The position numbers were made by a program, and so were the translations under genes. Below, in pieces: positions 43,334-52,109 of a DNA stretch of 64,000 nt; the stretch's first letter is position 1, and each line of letters opens with the position of its first letter. The DNA comes from Comamonas sp. lk. Lineage in GTDB: Bacteria; Pseudomonadota; Gammaproteobacteria; Burkholderiales; Burkholderiaceae_C. The notes beneath the pieces were generated by a model. The model searched no databases. It was not told the origin of the DNA and saw only the letters and a list, made by a program, of their open reading frames with translations. The stretch lies in contig CAMELV010000005.1 of NCBI GenBank assembly GCA_945925985.1, forward strand, positions 107,096-171,095, written 5' to 3'.

Positions 43334-43765
43334 TCATTTTTTTCCGGGGTCAACGCAGACTGCTTCCCCCTCTTTTTTCCAGCAACTGCAGGTCAGGGCA
43401 TAGCCTTTCATCAGACCTTTTTTGACGCCGTTCACGCCGGCTTGTTTGGTTGCGGCGGGGGGAATGTAGAGGTAGGGCGTGAAGGCCCGCTGAATGGTGT
43501 CGCCACTTTGCAGGGTAACCAGTGCACCATGGCAGGCCAGCGGTCCGGGCAACCGGTTGCTAATCTCTATCAAAAGGGTTTTGTCGGAGTCGGCGGCCCA
43601 GCCAGCCCTCAATTCAACCTTCTGCCACTCGGTGGCAGACAGCGCCACCTCTCGGAAAGACTTTGTCTTGCCGAACGGATTCCAGGCCCATGTCGGGCCG
43701 GCCAGGAAGCTGGCGACACAGGCTAGTTGAACTAAGTTTGAAAGCCGGCTTTTGCCGAGCGCCAT
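43334..43765 (-). CDS. exported protein of unknown function
   Basis: This 143-residue protein has a signal peptide (LVQLACVASFLAGPTWAW) and then ALSATEWQKVELRAGWAADSD, RLPGPLACHGALVTLQSGD and YALTCSCWKKEGEAVCVD. Cysteines in the last part could form a disulfide pair. Start ATG 43765 is suggested by the signal peptide, although the frame extends to 43840. It is convergent with the Cys-rich repeat protein. I do not recognise a family. Confidence 0.6.
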   Translation of the reverse strand: MALGKSRLSNLVQLACVASFLAGPTWAWNPFGKTKSFREVALSATEWQKVELRAGWAADSDKTLLIEISNRLPGPLACHGALVTLQSGDTIQRAFTPYLYIPPAATKQAGVNGVKKGLMKGYALTCSCWKKEGEAVCVDPGKK

Positions 43766-43884
43766 TGGCTTGGATCTGCCAGTGTCGCTAGCCGATGTCG
43801 ACCATCGTTCGCGTTTAGGGGGAGGGGCTGTCGTCATCACCGTGGCCGTTTGTCATCAAGCTTATTTTAGGTTTAGGTCCAGCG

Positions 43885-43920
43885 ATTGGCGGTATTGGCG
43901 GGATTGGCAGGATTGGCAAT
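43885..43920 (+). repeat. four tandem 9-bp units (ATTGGCRGG)
   Basis: ATTGGCGGT, ATTGGCGGG, ATTGGCAGG and ATTGGCAAT follow without gaps in the non-coding stretch 43841-44101. Nothing else is recognisable there. Confidence 0.6.
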
Positions 43921-44116
43921 GGGTTGTTGCCTGACTCCCATAGTTTTTTCTGGGCATGATCGGCGGGTTAATCACCTGTTTGGCTACGCGGCGACGGTAG
44001 ATGCCACGCCATGCAATTTTTGCTCTGGGATAGCCGGTGACAAACCAGCCGGAAGCGGCGGCGCTTCAGGATAAGAGGCTTGCAAAAATTGCTGCAAGTC
44101 GTTGACGGACCTTACG

Positions 44117-44347
44117 ATGATGATGTTGCCCTTGGATCTCCCCTTCGATGCAGTCTTGCGTCGTGATCCTCAAGAACCTTCCCAGAATTCACGCCCTTGC
44201 CTTTTGGAGCTGGCTCGCGGTCGTTGGGTCATTGCACTGGCCCGTGTGGACTTGGCCAAACACCACCCTAAGCCAGGTGCCGAGTTTTCGCGGTGGTTGG
44301 CCAACCAGCTTTGCCTGCCTGCCCGCCTAGCGATCAAGGCCGCTTGA
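44117..44347 (+). CDS. possible small ORF before galE remnant
   Basis: This 76-codon frame encodes MMMLPLDLPFDAVLRRDPQE and an end rich in LARVDLAKHH. No motif is recognised and no clear ribosome site is seen. It ends 10 bp before the galE remnant's ATG. It could be a chance frame. Confidence 0.2.
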   Translation: MMMLPLDLPFDAVLRRDPQEPSQNSRPCLLELARGRWVIALARVDLAKHHPKPGAEFSRWLANQLCLPARLAIKAA

Positions 44348-44357
44348 GGCAGCGCAA

Positions 44358-45153
44358 ATGAACATCCTGCTCACCGGCGGCACCGGCTACATTGGCAGCC
44401 ACGCGGCGGTGGTGCTGGCACAGGCCGGGCACACCGTGGTAACTGGGCACAGCGCGTACCCTGGTGTTCAGCACCGTGTACGGCACCCCAAAGTACCTGC
44501 CGTTTGATGAAGCCCACCCCACTGACGCTACCCACCCCTACAGACGCAGCAAGTTGCACATTGAGCACATGCTGCACGACCTGGCCGCCTCAGACCCCAG
44601 CTGGCAGATCGCCTGCCTGCGCTACTTCAACCCCGTAGGCGCCCACCCCAGCGGACTGATTGGCGAGGCACCCCAGGGCACCCCCAACAACCTCATGCCC
44701 TACGTGGCCCAGGTCGCCACCGGCCAACGCCCTCACCTCAATGTGTTCGGCAACGACTACCCGACCCTCGACGGCACCGGCGTGCGCGACTACATCCACG
44801 TCATGGACCTGGCCGAAGGCCACCTAGCCGCCCTCAATTTTTTGTCCGGTCATTCCCCACCTCCACCGTCATTACCGGCCGCGACCGGGGATCCACCCCT
44901 GCCCACCAACCACCACACCTTCAACCTGGGCACCGGTGCCGGCACCAGCGTGCTGCAACTGCTGGAAGCCTTTGAGGCCGCCAGCGGCAAAACCATCCCC
45001 TACCAAATCGGCTCCCGCCGCCCCGGCGACCTGGCAGCCTATTACGCCAATGCACATCTGGCTAAAAAAGTGCTTGGCTGGCAGGCCAGCCGCAGCCTGC
45101 ATGACATGTGCGCCAGTACCTGGCGTTGGCAAAACGAGGGCCCAACCGCATGA
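44358..45153 (+). pseudogene. galE: broken UDP-glucose 4-epimerase gene
   Basis: The 5' part encodes MNILLTGGTGYIGSHAAVVL, the NAD-binding start of GalE. After HTVV the sequence jumps to RTLVFSTVYGTPKYLPFDEA in another frame, losing roughly 80-100 codons that include the catalytic Ser-region; frames 5' and 3' differ by one base. The rest (44464-45153) keeps [26 protein letters not shown] and [22 protein letters not shown], then has a repeat-derived insert before the C-terminus. GalE interconverts UDP-glucose and UDP-galactose; this copy cannot. Confidence 0.85.
44847..44904 (+). repeat. GTCATT..GGATCC repeat within galE remnant
   Basis: GGTCATTCCCCACC, CGTCATTACCGGCC and GACCGGGGATCCA fall between the codons for AALNFL and HTFNLGTG, where GalE normally has a short loop. 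The words match the repeat cluster at 26733-26881. The insert keeps the frame. Confidence 0.6.
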
Positions 45154-45386
45154 ACGGATCCCTTGCCGTCGCTTCACTCGCCAGTTTGGCGCCGGCGCGC
45201 CGGTGCATCGGCTTGCTGAGTCAGATCAGCGTTCAGACCTAGCGCAGAGCGAGCCGCGGGCTGATAGCACAAATTAGTTCAAAATTTCCGCTGCACCCCA
45301 AGGGGTCTATGCCCAGCCGGAAAATCACCGCACTGATCCGTGAGTAAATCGTCGGCCTACTTGTACGGACGCCAGCGTGTACTGAT

Positions 45387-46196
45387 TCAAAGCATTTTCT
45401 TGCGCAATAAAGAACTGACTCGTTCAACCAAAACCACCAGCACAAAGATAGCCAAGATGATAGTGGCAGCTTCGTCATAGTTGAACAAGTCCATGGCGAC
45501 CTTCAGCTCGATCCCTATGCCTCCTGCGCCTACCAAGCCAAGAATCACAGACGAGCGAGTGGCTTTTTCTAGGCTGAAAAGTGAGGTATTAATGAATGAC
45601 GGCATGGCTGCGGGAAACACCGAACACATGATCAGGGAAAATCGGCCTGCCCCCATGGCGGACAGCGCTTCCTGGGGTCCTCGGTCTGTCTCTTCCATCG
45701 CTTCGGCAAAGAAGCGGCCACAAAAGCCAATTTTGTCGATGACGATGGCGAGCGTTCCGGCAAATGGACCGAGACCAACTGAGACTACAAATATCAGCGC
45801 CCATACAAGGTCCGGAACGGTACGAAAGAAGGCAATCAGGTTTCTCGCCATGTGATAAAGCACTGGGTGCGGCGACAAATGAGGTGTCGCCAGCACCGCG
45901 ATGGGCAGACTCAAGACGACGCCCACCACCGTACCTACAAGGGCCATTTGGAACGTCTCCAGCAATGCCCAACCTACCGGCTCCAGCCGTGCCGTAGACG
46001 GTGGCAGCATTTCACTGATCAGTCTGCCCATCTGTGGGAAGCCGCCAACCAGGTCTGTGAGGGAGACGCCCGTTTTGTTCACCGACCATATGAAGAAGGC
46101 CACAACCACCAGGTAAGCGATGAATGCGCCTACGCCTATGCGCTCAAAGCGGTCGGGCAATTTACGGAGGCCGGGCACGTCCAAGGTGCTACTCAT
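45387..46196 (-). CDS. phnE: phosphonate ABC transporter permease
   Basis: This 269-residue permease has five to six membrane helices and the EAA-like loop AEAMEETDRGPQEALSAMGAGR, typical of PhnE, with IDKIGFCGRFFAEAM ahead of it. It forms the channel of the phosphonate/phosphate-ester importer PhnCDE. Its ATG at 46196 overlaps the phnC stop by 8 bp. It is the last gene of the minus-strand phnDCE unit. Confidence 0.93.
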   Translation of the reverse strand: MSSTLDVPGLRKLPDRFERIGVGAFIAYLVVVAFFIWSVNKTGVSLTDLVGGFPQMGRLISEMLPPSTARLEPVGWALLETFQMALVGTVVGVVLSLPIAVLATPHLSPHPVLYHMARNLIAFFRTVPDLVWALIFVVSVGLGPFAGTLAIVIDKIGFCGRFFAEAMEETDRGPQEALSAMGAGRFSLIMCSVFPAAMPSFINTSLFSLEKATRSSVILGLVGAGGIGIELKVAMDLFNYDEAATIILAIFVLVVLVERVSSLLRKKML

Positions 46197-46995
46197 ATTG
46201 CGCCCTTAATGTCTTCAAATCCAGTTCACTGCATCGCCCATCAAGCACCACCACGCCACCCCGCAGGGCTACGATACGGTCGGCGTAATTTAGGGCATGC
46301 GTAAGGTCATGCGAAGTAAAAATCATGGTCAGTCCCTCGGCCCGTACAAGCTGAGAAAACAGCGACATCACTTCATCCCCTGCGACTGGGTCTAGACTAG
46401 CGGCCGGCTCATCGGCCACGATCAGCCGCGGCCTTTGCATGAGCGCCCGGGCTATGGCGATGCGTTGTGACTGTCCGCCCGAAAGCTTGTCCGCCCGCTG
46501 AAGCGCCACATGTGTCAGCCCTACGCGCTCAAGACAGAGCATGGCTTCCAGTCTGAGCGCCTCCGAAGCCAAGCCCTGAAACCAAGCGCGACCGAAACCG
46601 GTGCGCGGTATTGCGCCGTGCAGCACATTGGTCAAAGCCGACAACCTCGGCACAAGGTTGTGTTTCTGAAATACAAAACCGACCTGCGAGCGGACAGCGC
46701 GAAGCTTTTGTGCGCTCAGGCCCTCTAGCCGAGTTCCACACAGGTCGACTTCGCCCGAGTCTGGTTGTATGAGGTGCATGCAGCAACGCAGCAGTGTGGA
46801 CTTGCCCGCACCGTTGGCGCCAATGAGGGCTACGCGCTCGCCTGCAGCTACTGCGAAGTTAACCCCGCTCAGCACAGCGGTGTGTCCGTTGTAGCTTTTC
46901 GTCAGCCCGCGTACGACGAGATCGGCTGGGCTGAACTGATTTGACAAGCCGACCCCTGGGAGATGCGGTAGAAACGGCCGCTTAATCGCCAACAA
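46189..46995 (-). CDS. phnC: phosphonate ABC transporter ATPase
   Basis: This ATPase of about 268 residues has Walker A GANGAGKST, signature LSGGQSQR, Walker B LIVADEPAASLD and the H-loop TSHD. QKHNLVPRLSALTNVLHG is typical of PhnC. The frame begins with a TTG at 46995 that overlaps phnD by 14 bp; the true start could be a TTG or GTG a little downstream. It energises PhnE import with PhnD as the binding protein. Confidence 0.93.
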   Translation of the reverse strand: MLAIKRPFLPHLPGVGLSNQFSPADLVVRGLTKSYNGHTAVLSGVNFAVAAGERVALIGANGAGKSTLLRCCMHLIQPDSGEVDLCGTRLEGLSAQKLRAVRSQVGFVFQKHNLVPRLSALTNVLHGAIPRTGFGRAWFQGLASEALRLEAMLCLERVGLTHVALQRADKLSGGQSQRIAIARALMQRPRLIVADEPAASLDPVAGDEVMSLFSQLVRAEGLTMIFTSHDLTHALNYADRIVALRGGVVVLDGRCSELDLKTLRAQYE

Positions 46996-47866
46996 ACGTT
47001 GAGTACTGCGGCTGTCCGATGGTCACATACATCTTCCGGATGTAGTCGTAATCCTTGTCAGCAATGTTTGGGATGAACTTCATACCCTGAAACTTCTGAT
47101 TTTCATCCGGGCCAAGGAGAACAGCCGCGATGAGCGCTTCAGAGTTATCGCTGAATACTTTTTTCATCTTTGCCGTCACTTCATCAGGCACGTGCTTTCC
47201 AGCCAGCAATACGTCATTGGGTAGGTCACGGCCCCGCGCAATCACTTTGAACACAACATCAGGATGCCTCTTGGACAGTCCTGGCAAATCAGTGCGATTG
47301 ATGCCGATCGCGGCCAAATCCCCGCGTTTCATGGCTTCAACGGCGACATTGCGGTTGATGTGCATGATCTGCACGTCCTTGCCAGGCTGCAGCCCCAGGT
47401 CAGCGAGAACCTGGATTGGCGAAAGGTGACGCGAAGTGGAGCCGACATCTCCCAGTCCAACCTTCTTGCCCTTGAGGTCCTGAACGCCGTCGATACCAGA
47501 TCCGAGCATTGTCACGACAGAGCCGTAGTACTCTGGGCGGCTAAAGCCAACGACCAGCTTGGCATCTGTACGTTTTTTGAAGACCACATATTCTGCGGGC
47601 CCTGTCAACACGAGATCAACCTTCTTTGCATTAAGCGCTTCCACTGCTGCGGTGCGGTTGGGTACGGGAAACAGCTCCACCGTCATACCGGATTTTTCGG
47701 TGAGGATTTTTTGAAACCCTGCGTACTCGCGCTGAAGGTTTTCCAGCCCGACGATGTCAGTTACCGCCAAACGCAGTACTTGCGTTTGTGCCTGTGCATG
47801 GACAGACGTCAGTGCGGTTAGGCTCAATACCGCGGCGATGGAGACGAGACGACGGGTTGAGTTCAT
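46982..47866 (-). CDS. phnD: phosphonate ABC transporter substrate-binding protein
   Basis: This 294-residue periplasmic protein has a signal peptide (RRLVSIAAVLSLTALTSVHA, ending AQAQ) and PhnD traits VDLVLTGPAEYVVFKKR, KKVGLGDVGSTSRHLSP and NDVLLAGKHVPDEV. ATG 47866 starts the signal peptide; the longer frame to 47992 covers the promoter. It would deliver phosphonates or related phosphate esters to PhnCE. Divergent from phnM, with 173 bp between the start codons. Confidence 0.92.
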   Translation of the reverse strand: MNSTRRLVSIAAVLSLTALTSVHAQAQTQVLRLAVTDIVGLENLQREYAGFQKILTEKSGMTVELFPVPNRTAAVEALNAKKVDLVLTGPAEYVVFKKRTDAKLVVGFSRPEYYGSVVTMLGSGIDGVQDLKGKKVGLGDVGSTSRHLSPIQVLADLGLQPGKDVQIMHINRNVAVEAMKRGDLAAIGINRTDLPGLSKRHPDVVFKVIARGRDLPNDVLLAGKHVPDEVTAKMKKVFSDNSEALIAAVLLGPDENQKFQGMKFIPNIADKDYDYIRKMYVTIGQPQYSTFVGD

Positions 47867-47935
47867 GGCTGAGTCTGCACAGGCAGTGTTGATTAAAGCA
47901 AAAATCTTAGTACTGCCAAATGACAAAATGATGAA

Positions 47936-47954
47936 TTGTGAAAATTTGTCACAA
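47936..47954. promoter_or_regulatory. inverted repeat in the phnD-phnM divergent promoter
   Basis: TTGTGA and TCACAA pair across a 7-bp AAATTTG spacer, about 70 bp before phnD and 86 bp before phnM. It is a candidate operator for both. The spacer is one base longer than a classical CRP site. Confidence 0.45.
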
Positions 47955-48039
47955 CCGACCGGATATTTGATAGCCTGCCGCAAACTTGACACACTGGGCG
48001 ACTAAATTCGGTGCCTTTTATGTTTAGGGTTGTTCGTCT

Positions 48040-49263
48040 ATGGCAAACGCAGTTCGCTTTTCAATTTGTGGGGGCAATGTTCTTTTGCCCGAAGGCCTTT
48101 GCCAAACAGATATCCATATTGAAGATGGCCTGATTTCTCAATCAAGCAGCGCGCAAAGCCGCGGGAATGTCATTGACGCGACGGGGCTGTTTGTATTGCC
48201 GGGGATCATTGACCTGCACGGTGATGCGTTCGAGCGCCAGATCATGCCGCGCCCCGGTGTGCATTTCGATTTGCAGCTGGCCTTAGCAGATACAGATCGA
48301 CAACTCGTTAGCAATGGTATTTCTACCGCCTACCATGGCGTCACTTATTCATGGGAGCCTGGGCTGCGTAGCAGGGGTTCATTGTTAGGAATCATGGATG
48401 CCTTGGCAGAAGCGGCCCAGTTTCTAGCCTGCGACACACGGCTGCATCTGCGCCATGAAACCTTCAACCTAGATGCAGAGACTGAAATACTGGATTGGCT
48501 CGCTGCTGGAAAAATTGACCTTCTTGCGTTCAATGACCATACACCGGACATCTTGCGCAAGCTCACGCAACCCGAGAACGCAATGACCGTGTTGCAACGC
48601 AGCGGGCTAGGGCTCGGGGCGCTGAGCGAGCTGGCGGAGCGCGTGAACGCGCGAAGTTCTGAGGTGAGTCCGTCCATCGCCCGGTTAGCCGCTGCGGCAG
48701 TGGCTGCAGGTGTTCCTCAGGCCTCCCATGACGACCCCTCTCCTGAGACGAGGCATTGGTATCAGTCGATGGGTTGCGGCATCTCGGAATTTCCAAAGAC
48801 GCGTGAGACCGCTGTACTGGCACGGCAATTGGGCAACCACGTAGTTTTTGGTGCGCCCAACGTTGTTCGAGGTGGCAGCCACCAGGCAAATTCCGTTTCC
48901 GCCGCAGCGATGGCCAAAGATGGCTTGTGCACGGTTCTCACGTCCGACTACTACTATCCCGCCATGCTTCCGGCAGCGTTTCGCTTGAGCAACAATGGCG
49001 TGTGCTCTTTCCCGGAGTCTTGGGCGATGGTCTCATCCAACCCAGCTGAGGCCGCTGGGCTCAAAGACCGCGGCTCTTTGGCGCCCGGGATGCGCGCAGA
49101 TATCTTGCTGGTGCAAGCACCCAAAGGTCGGGCCCCGTCGGTCGTGGCCCACCTGATCGGCGGACAGGTTGCCTACGCTGTTACGGGTTCGAGGGCGACT
49201 CTGTTTACTGACCAGCAGGCGTCGCCAGGTCTGGATGCATTGCGCACTGCTGTTGCGGGCTAG
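48040..49263 (+). CDS. phnM: PhnM-family metal-dependent hydrolase (alpha-D-ribose 1-methylphosphonate 5-triphosphate diphosphatase)
   Basis: This 407-residue amidohydrolase-fold protein matches PhnM: LPGIIDLHGDAFERQIMPRPGVHF (about residues 52-75) carries the metal-binding His of the family, with HRH-type ligands in LRHETFNL and the later GAPNVVRGGSH and TSDYYYPAMLPAAFRL. PhnM removes pyrophosphate from the ribose-phosphonate triphosphate in the C-P lyase pathway. The core C-P lyase genes (phnGHIJKL) are not in the window, so it may work with genes elsewhere or have another substrate. It is divergent from phnDCE. Confidence 0.9.
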   Translation: MANAVRFSICGGNVLLPEGLCQTDIHIEDGLISQSSSAQSRGNVIDATGLFVLPGIIDLHGDAFERQIMPRPGVHFDLQLALADTDRQLVSNGISTAYHGVTYSWEPGLRSRGSLLGIMDALAEAAQFLACDTRLHLRHETFNLDAETEILDWLAAGKIDLLAFNDHTPDILRKLTQPENAMTVLQRSGLGLGALSELAERVNARSSEVSPSIARLAAAAVAAGVPQASHDDPSPETRHWYQSMGCGISEFPKTRETAVLARQLGNHVVFGAPNVVRGGSHQANSVSAAAMAKDGLCTVLTSDYYYPAMLPAAFRLSNNGVCSFPESWAMVSSNPAEAAGLKDRGSLAPGMRADILLVQAPKGRAPSVVAHLIGGQVAYAVTGSRATLFTDQQASPGLDALRTAVAG

Positions 49264-49481
49264 GCTGCTCAGAACTGCTGGAGCCGCGACTCATCACCAC
49301 CCCGTATGGGTTTGGCGGCAAACCAATAAGGGACCTAGCTTTTAGACATCCTAAATCCCACGCCAACCTCCTTTGCCACCCGTTTCAGTGCCGCGCTATC
49401 AGGCGAGCAACAACCGTGCAACCTGATTGCACCTGAATTGACGTCCCTCAAGCTCTAAACGTCTTGGCGGGGGGCATTCCC

Positions 49482-52073
49482 GTGCAAAATGACGAAAATC
49501 AAGCCTGGCTTTATAACTCTGGGCTGCCTCATCAATCGCCTGCCAGCATGTTACCCAAACTGTTCGATGGCTACAGCCTGCAGGAGTGGCATGACCGCGC
49601 CTTGGGCGACGAGCGGACTGCCCCCGACGTGGGCGCGCGGTGCTACCTCGGGCGCATGTATGCCAAGGGAATTGGCGTTGCCAAGGACGAGGCCCAAGCC
49701 GCCCACTGGTTTCGACTCGCGGCTGAGAGTGGCAACGCCGAGGCGCAGCGTCACCTGGCCTTTGCGCTGTTGAATGGCCGGGGTCTGCCCCTGGATGAGG
49801 CCGAGGGCATCCGGCGGTTGCGCCTGTCGGCCGACGCGGCCGATGTGCCTGCCCAGCGTCAACTCGGTTACCACTACGCCAGTGGCACTGGTCTGCCAAT
49901 GAATGAGCCACTGGCAGTGCACTGGTTTACGTTGGCGGCCCGCCAGGGCGACATGTTCGCGCAGTACAACCTGGCCTTTGCGCTTGCCAATGGCCGTGGC
50001 GCCGAGCGCAACCCGCTGGAGGCATTGCGCTGGTACCGGCTGGCGGCTGAGCAGGCGATGCCAGAAGCGCAGGTGGCATTAGGGCAAATTTACGAGCATG
50101 GCCTGGGGGTGCCGGTCGATTACGAACAAAGCCTGTTCTGGAACCGGCAGGCGGCCAGAAAATCCAACGCCGAGGCCTGCAACAACCTGGGCTGGCTGTA
50201 CGAAAACGGCCTGGGCGTGCTGCAAAACTTGGCCGAAGCCCGCCATTGGTATCAAGAAGCCGCGCGCCAGGAGTTCGCAGGTGCCAAGCAGCGCTTGCTC
50301 AGGCTGCGCGAGCGTACCGTCCAGCCCGGCGATCTCGCCATACCCCCGCTGGCGTCGCCCCAGGGGGAGGAGGCGTCCATTTCTGACTACCTGAACGCGG
50401 CCTTTGCCGGTTTTGTGGGGCTAGAGGCCGTGCGTGACGAGGTGTTTCGCCAGGCCAGCTACCTGCAGGTGCAAAAAATGCGGGCCAATCAGGGCTTGCG
50501 GATTCCCAAGTCGCCGTCGCGGCATCTGGTGTTCATCGGTAACCCCGGTACGGGCAAGACGTCGATCGCCCGCATCATTGCCGGCCTGTACCAGCGCCTG
50601 GGCATCCTCAAGACCGACAAGGTGGTGGAAACCGACCGCGCTGGCCTGGTGGCGCCCTATGTGGGCCAGACCGCGATCAAAACCCGGGCCATTGCCGAGT
50701 CGGCGCTGGGCGGCGTGTTGTTCATCGACGAGGCTTATGCCCTGGCCCGGGCCAGCGAACAGGATTTTGGCCGGGAAGCGATTGAGACCCTGTTGAAGAT
50801 GATGGAAGACCACCGGGACGACCTGGTGGTGATCGTGGCAGGCTACGTGAATGAGATGGACCACCTGATCCAGGCCAACCCGGGGTTGGCCTCGCGCTTT
50901 AACCGGTACATTCGCTTCCCCGATTACACCGCCCCCGAGCTGTTAGCAATTTTTTTGAATTTTTGCAACTCGCACTCGTATGTGCTGGACAGCTCAATCC
51001 ACCATGGGTTGGAACTGGTGTTCAGCCGCGAGATCCACGTCCAGCAGCAAAAATTCAGCAACGCCCGCTATGCCCGAAACCTGTTCGAGAAGGTGATCGA
51101 GGCGCAGGCGCAGCGGGTATTTGCCTTGCCGGATGCCTCCAAGGCCGATCTGCAAAACATTGTGCCGGCCGACGTGGCGCTGGCGCTGGGCGAGCCGCTG
51201 CCCACCGGCGAGGGGCAGTCCGCCCGCTACGACGTGGCGATCAAGCGGCTCAATGACCTGGTGGGCCTGGGCCGGGTGAAGCGCCAAGTGCAGCGTTTGT
51301 CAGACTTTCTGCGTGTGCAGCGGGCCCGTTCAGCCCAGGGTAGCAAGGCGCCTGCGGGCTTGTCCCATCACTTGGTGTTTACCGGCAACCCAGGCACCGG
51401 CAAGACGGCCGTGGCGCGTATCCTGGCCGACATTTACTTCAGCCTGGGCGTCACGCTCTCCAATCGCCTGGTGGAGGTGGATCGCGCCGGGTTGGTGGCC
51501 GGCTACATCGGGCAGTCGGCGATCAAGACCCAAGAGGTGATCACCTCTGCGCTGGGCGGCATTTTGTTCATTGACGAGGCCTATGCCCTGGCCCATGGCG
51601 ACGACGAGCGTGATTTTGGCCGCGAGGTGATCGACACCCTGCTCAAGTCCATGGAGGACCATCGCGAGGAACTGGTGGTGATTGCCGCTGGCTACACCGA
51701 GCCTATGACGCATTTCATCAACAGCAACCCGGGCCTGCGGTCGCGCTTTAACCATTACATCGAGTTCGACGACTACCCGCCAGAGGATCTGCTGGGCATC
51801 TTCGAGGTCTTTGGCCGCGATGCTGGCTACACCCTGGAGGTCAGCGCCCGCAACGCCTTGCTGGAGAATCTGAATGTGCAATTCGCCGCTGGGCAAACCA
51901 CTGACAACGGCCGCTTTGTTCGCAATGTGTTCCAGCGCTGCCTGGAGCTGCAGGCCAACCGACTGGCCAGCGCCGGTGTGTCTGCCGGCCCCGAACTGAA
52001 TTTGCTCACCACCCCGGATGTCGAGGTGGCCCTGGCCGAAGTGCTGGCCGACCGTGCCCGCCTGGTGGGCTGA
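49482..52073 (+). CDS. Sel1-repeat protein with two CbxX/SpoVK-type AAA+ domains
   Basis: This 863-residue protein begins with about six Sel1-like repeats (residues about 52-270; units such as GRMYAKGIGVAKDEAQAAHWF). Two AAA+ ATPase domains of CbxX/CfqX/EccA type follow: Walker A GNPGTGKT at 353-360 and 635-642, Walker B LFIDEA at 413-418 and 695-700, with the sensor arginine region SRFNRYI and SRFNHYI, and similar GLVAPYVGQTAIKT/GLVAGYIGQSAIKT loops. AAA+ proteins of this class remodel protein or Rubisco complexes; the Sel1 repeats would bind partners. GTG 49482 is chosen as it follows a GGGGGG; an ATG at 49548 is possible. Partner proteins are unknown. Confidence 0.88.
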   Translation: MQNDENQAWLYNSGLPHQSPASMLPKLFDGYSLQEWHDRALGDERTAPDVGARCYLGRMYAKGIGVAKDEAQAAHWFRLAAESGNAEAQRHLAFALLNGRGLPLDEAEGIRRLRLSADAADVPAQRQLGYHYASGTGLPMNEPLAVHWFTLAARQGDMFAQYNLAFALANGRGAERNPLEALRWYRLAAEQAMPEAQVALGQIYEHGLGVPVDYEQSLFWNRQAARKSNAEACNNLGWLYENGLGVLQNLAEARHWYQEAARQEFAGAKQRLLRLRERTVQPGDLAIPPLASPQGEEASISDYLNAAFAGFVGLEAVRDEVFRQASYLQVQKMRANQGLRIPKSPSRHLVFIGNPGTGKTSIARIIAGLYQRLGILKTDKVVETDRAGLVAPYVGQTAIKTRAIAESALGGVLFIDEAYALARASEQDFGREAIETLLKMMEDHRDDLVVIVAGYVNEMDHLIQANPGLASRFNRYIRFPDYTAPELLAIFLNFCNSHSYVLDSSIHHGLELVFSREIHVQQQKFSNARYARNLFEKVIEAQAQRVFALPDASKADLQNIVPADVALALGEPLPTGEGQSARYDVAIKRLNDLVGLGRVKRQVQRLSDFLRVQRARSAQGSKAPAGLSHHLVFTGNPGTGKTAVARILADIYFSLGVTLSNRLVEVDRAGLVAGYIGQSAIKTQEVITSALGGILFIDEAYALAHGDDERDFGREVIDTLLKSMEDHREELVVIAAGYTEPMTHFINSNPGLRSRFNHYIEFDDYPPEDLLGIFEVFGRDAGYTLEVSARNALLENLNVQFAAGQTTDNGRFVRNVFQRCLELQANRLASAGVSAGPELNLLTTPDVEVALAEVLADRARLVG

Positions 52074-52109
52074 TCTGACATCCCTACCTACACCTACGCC
52101 CCTTAGCTT

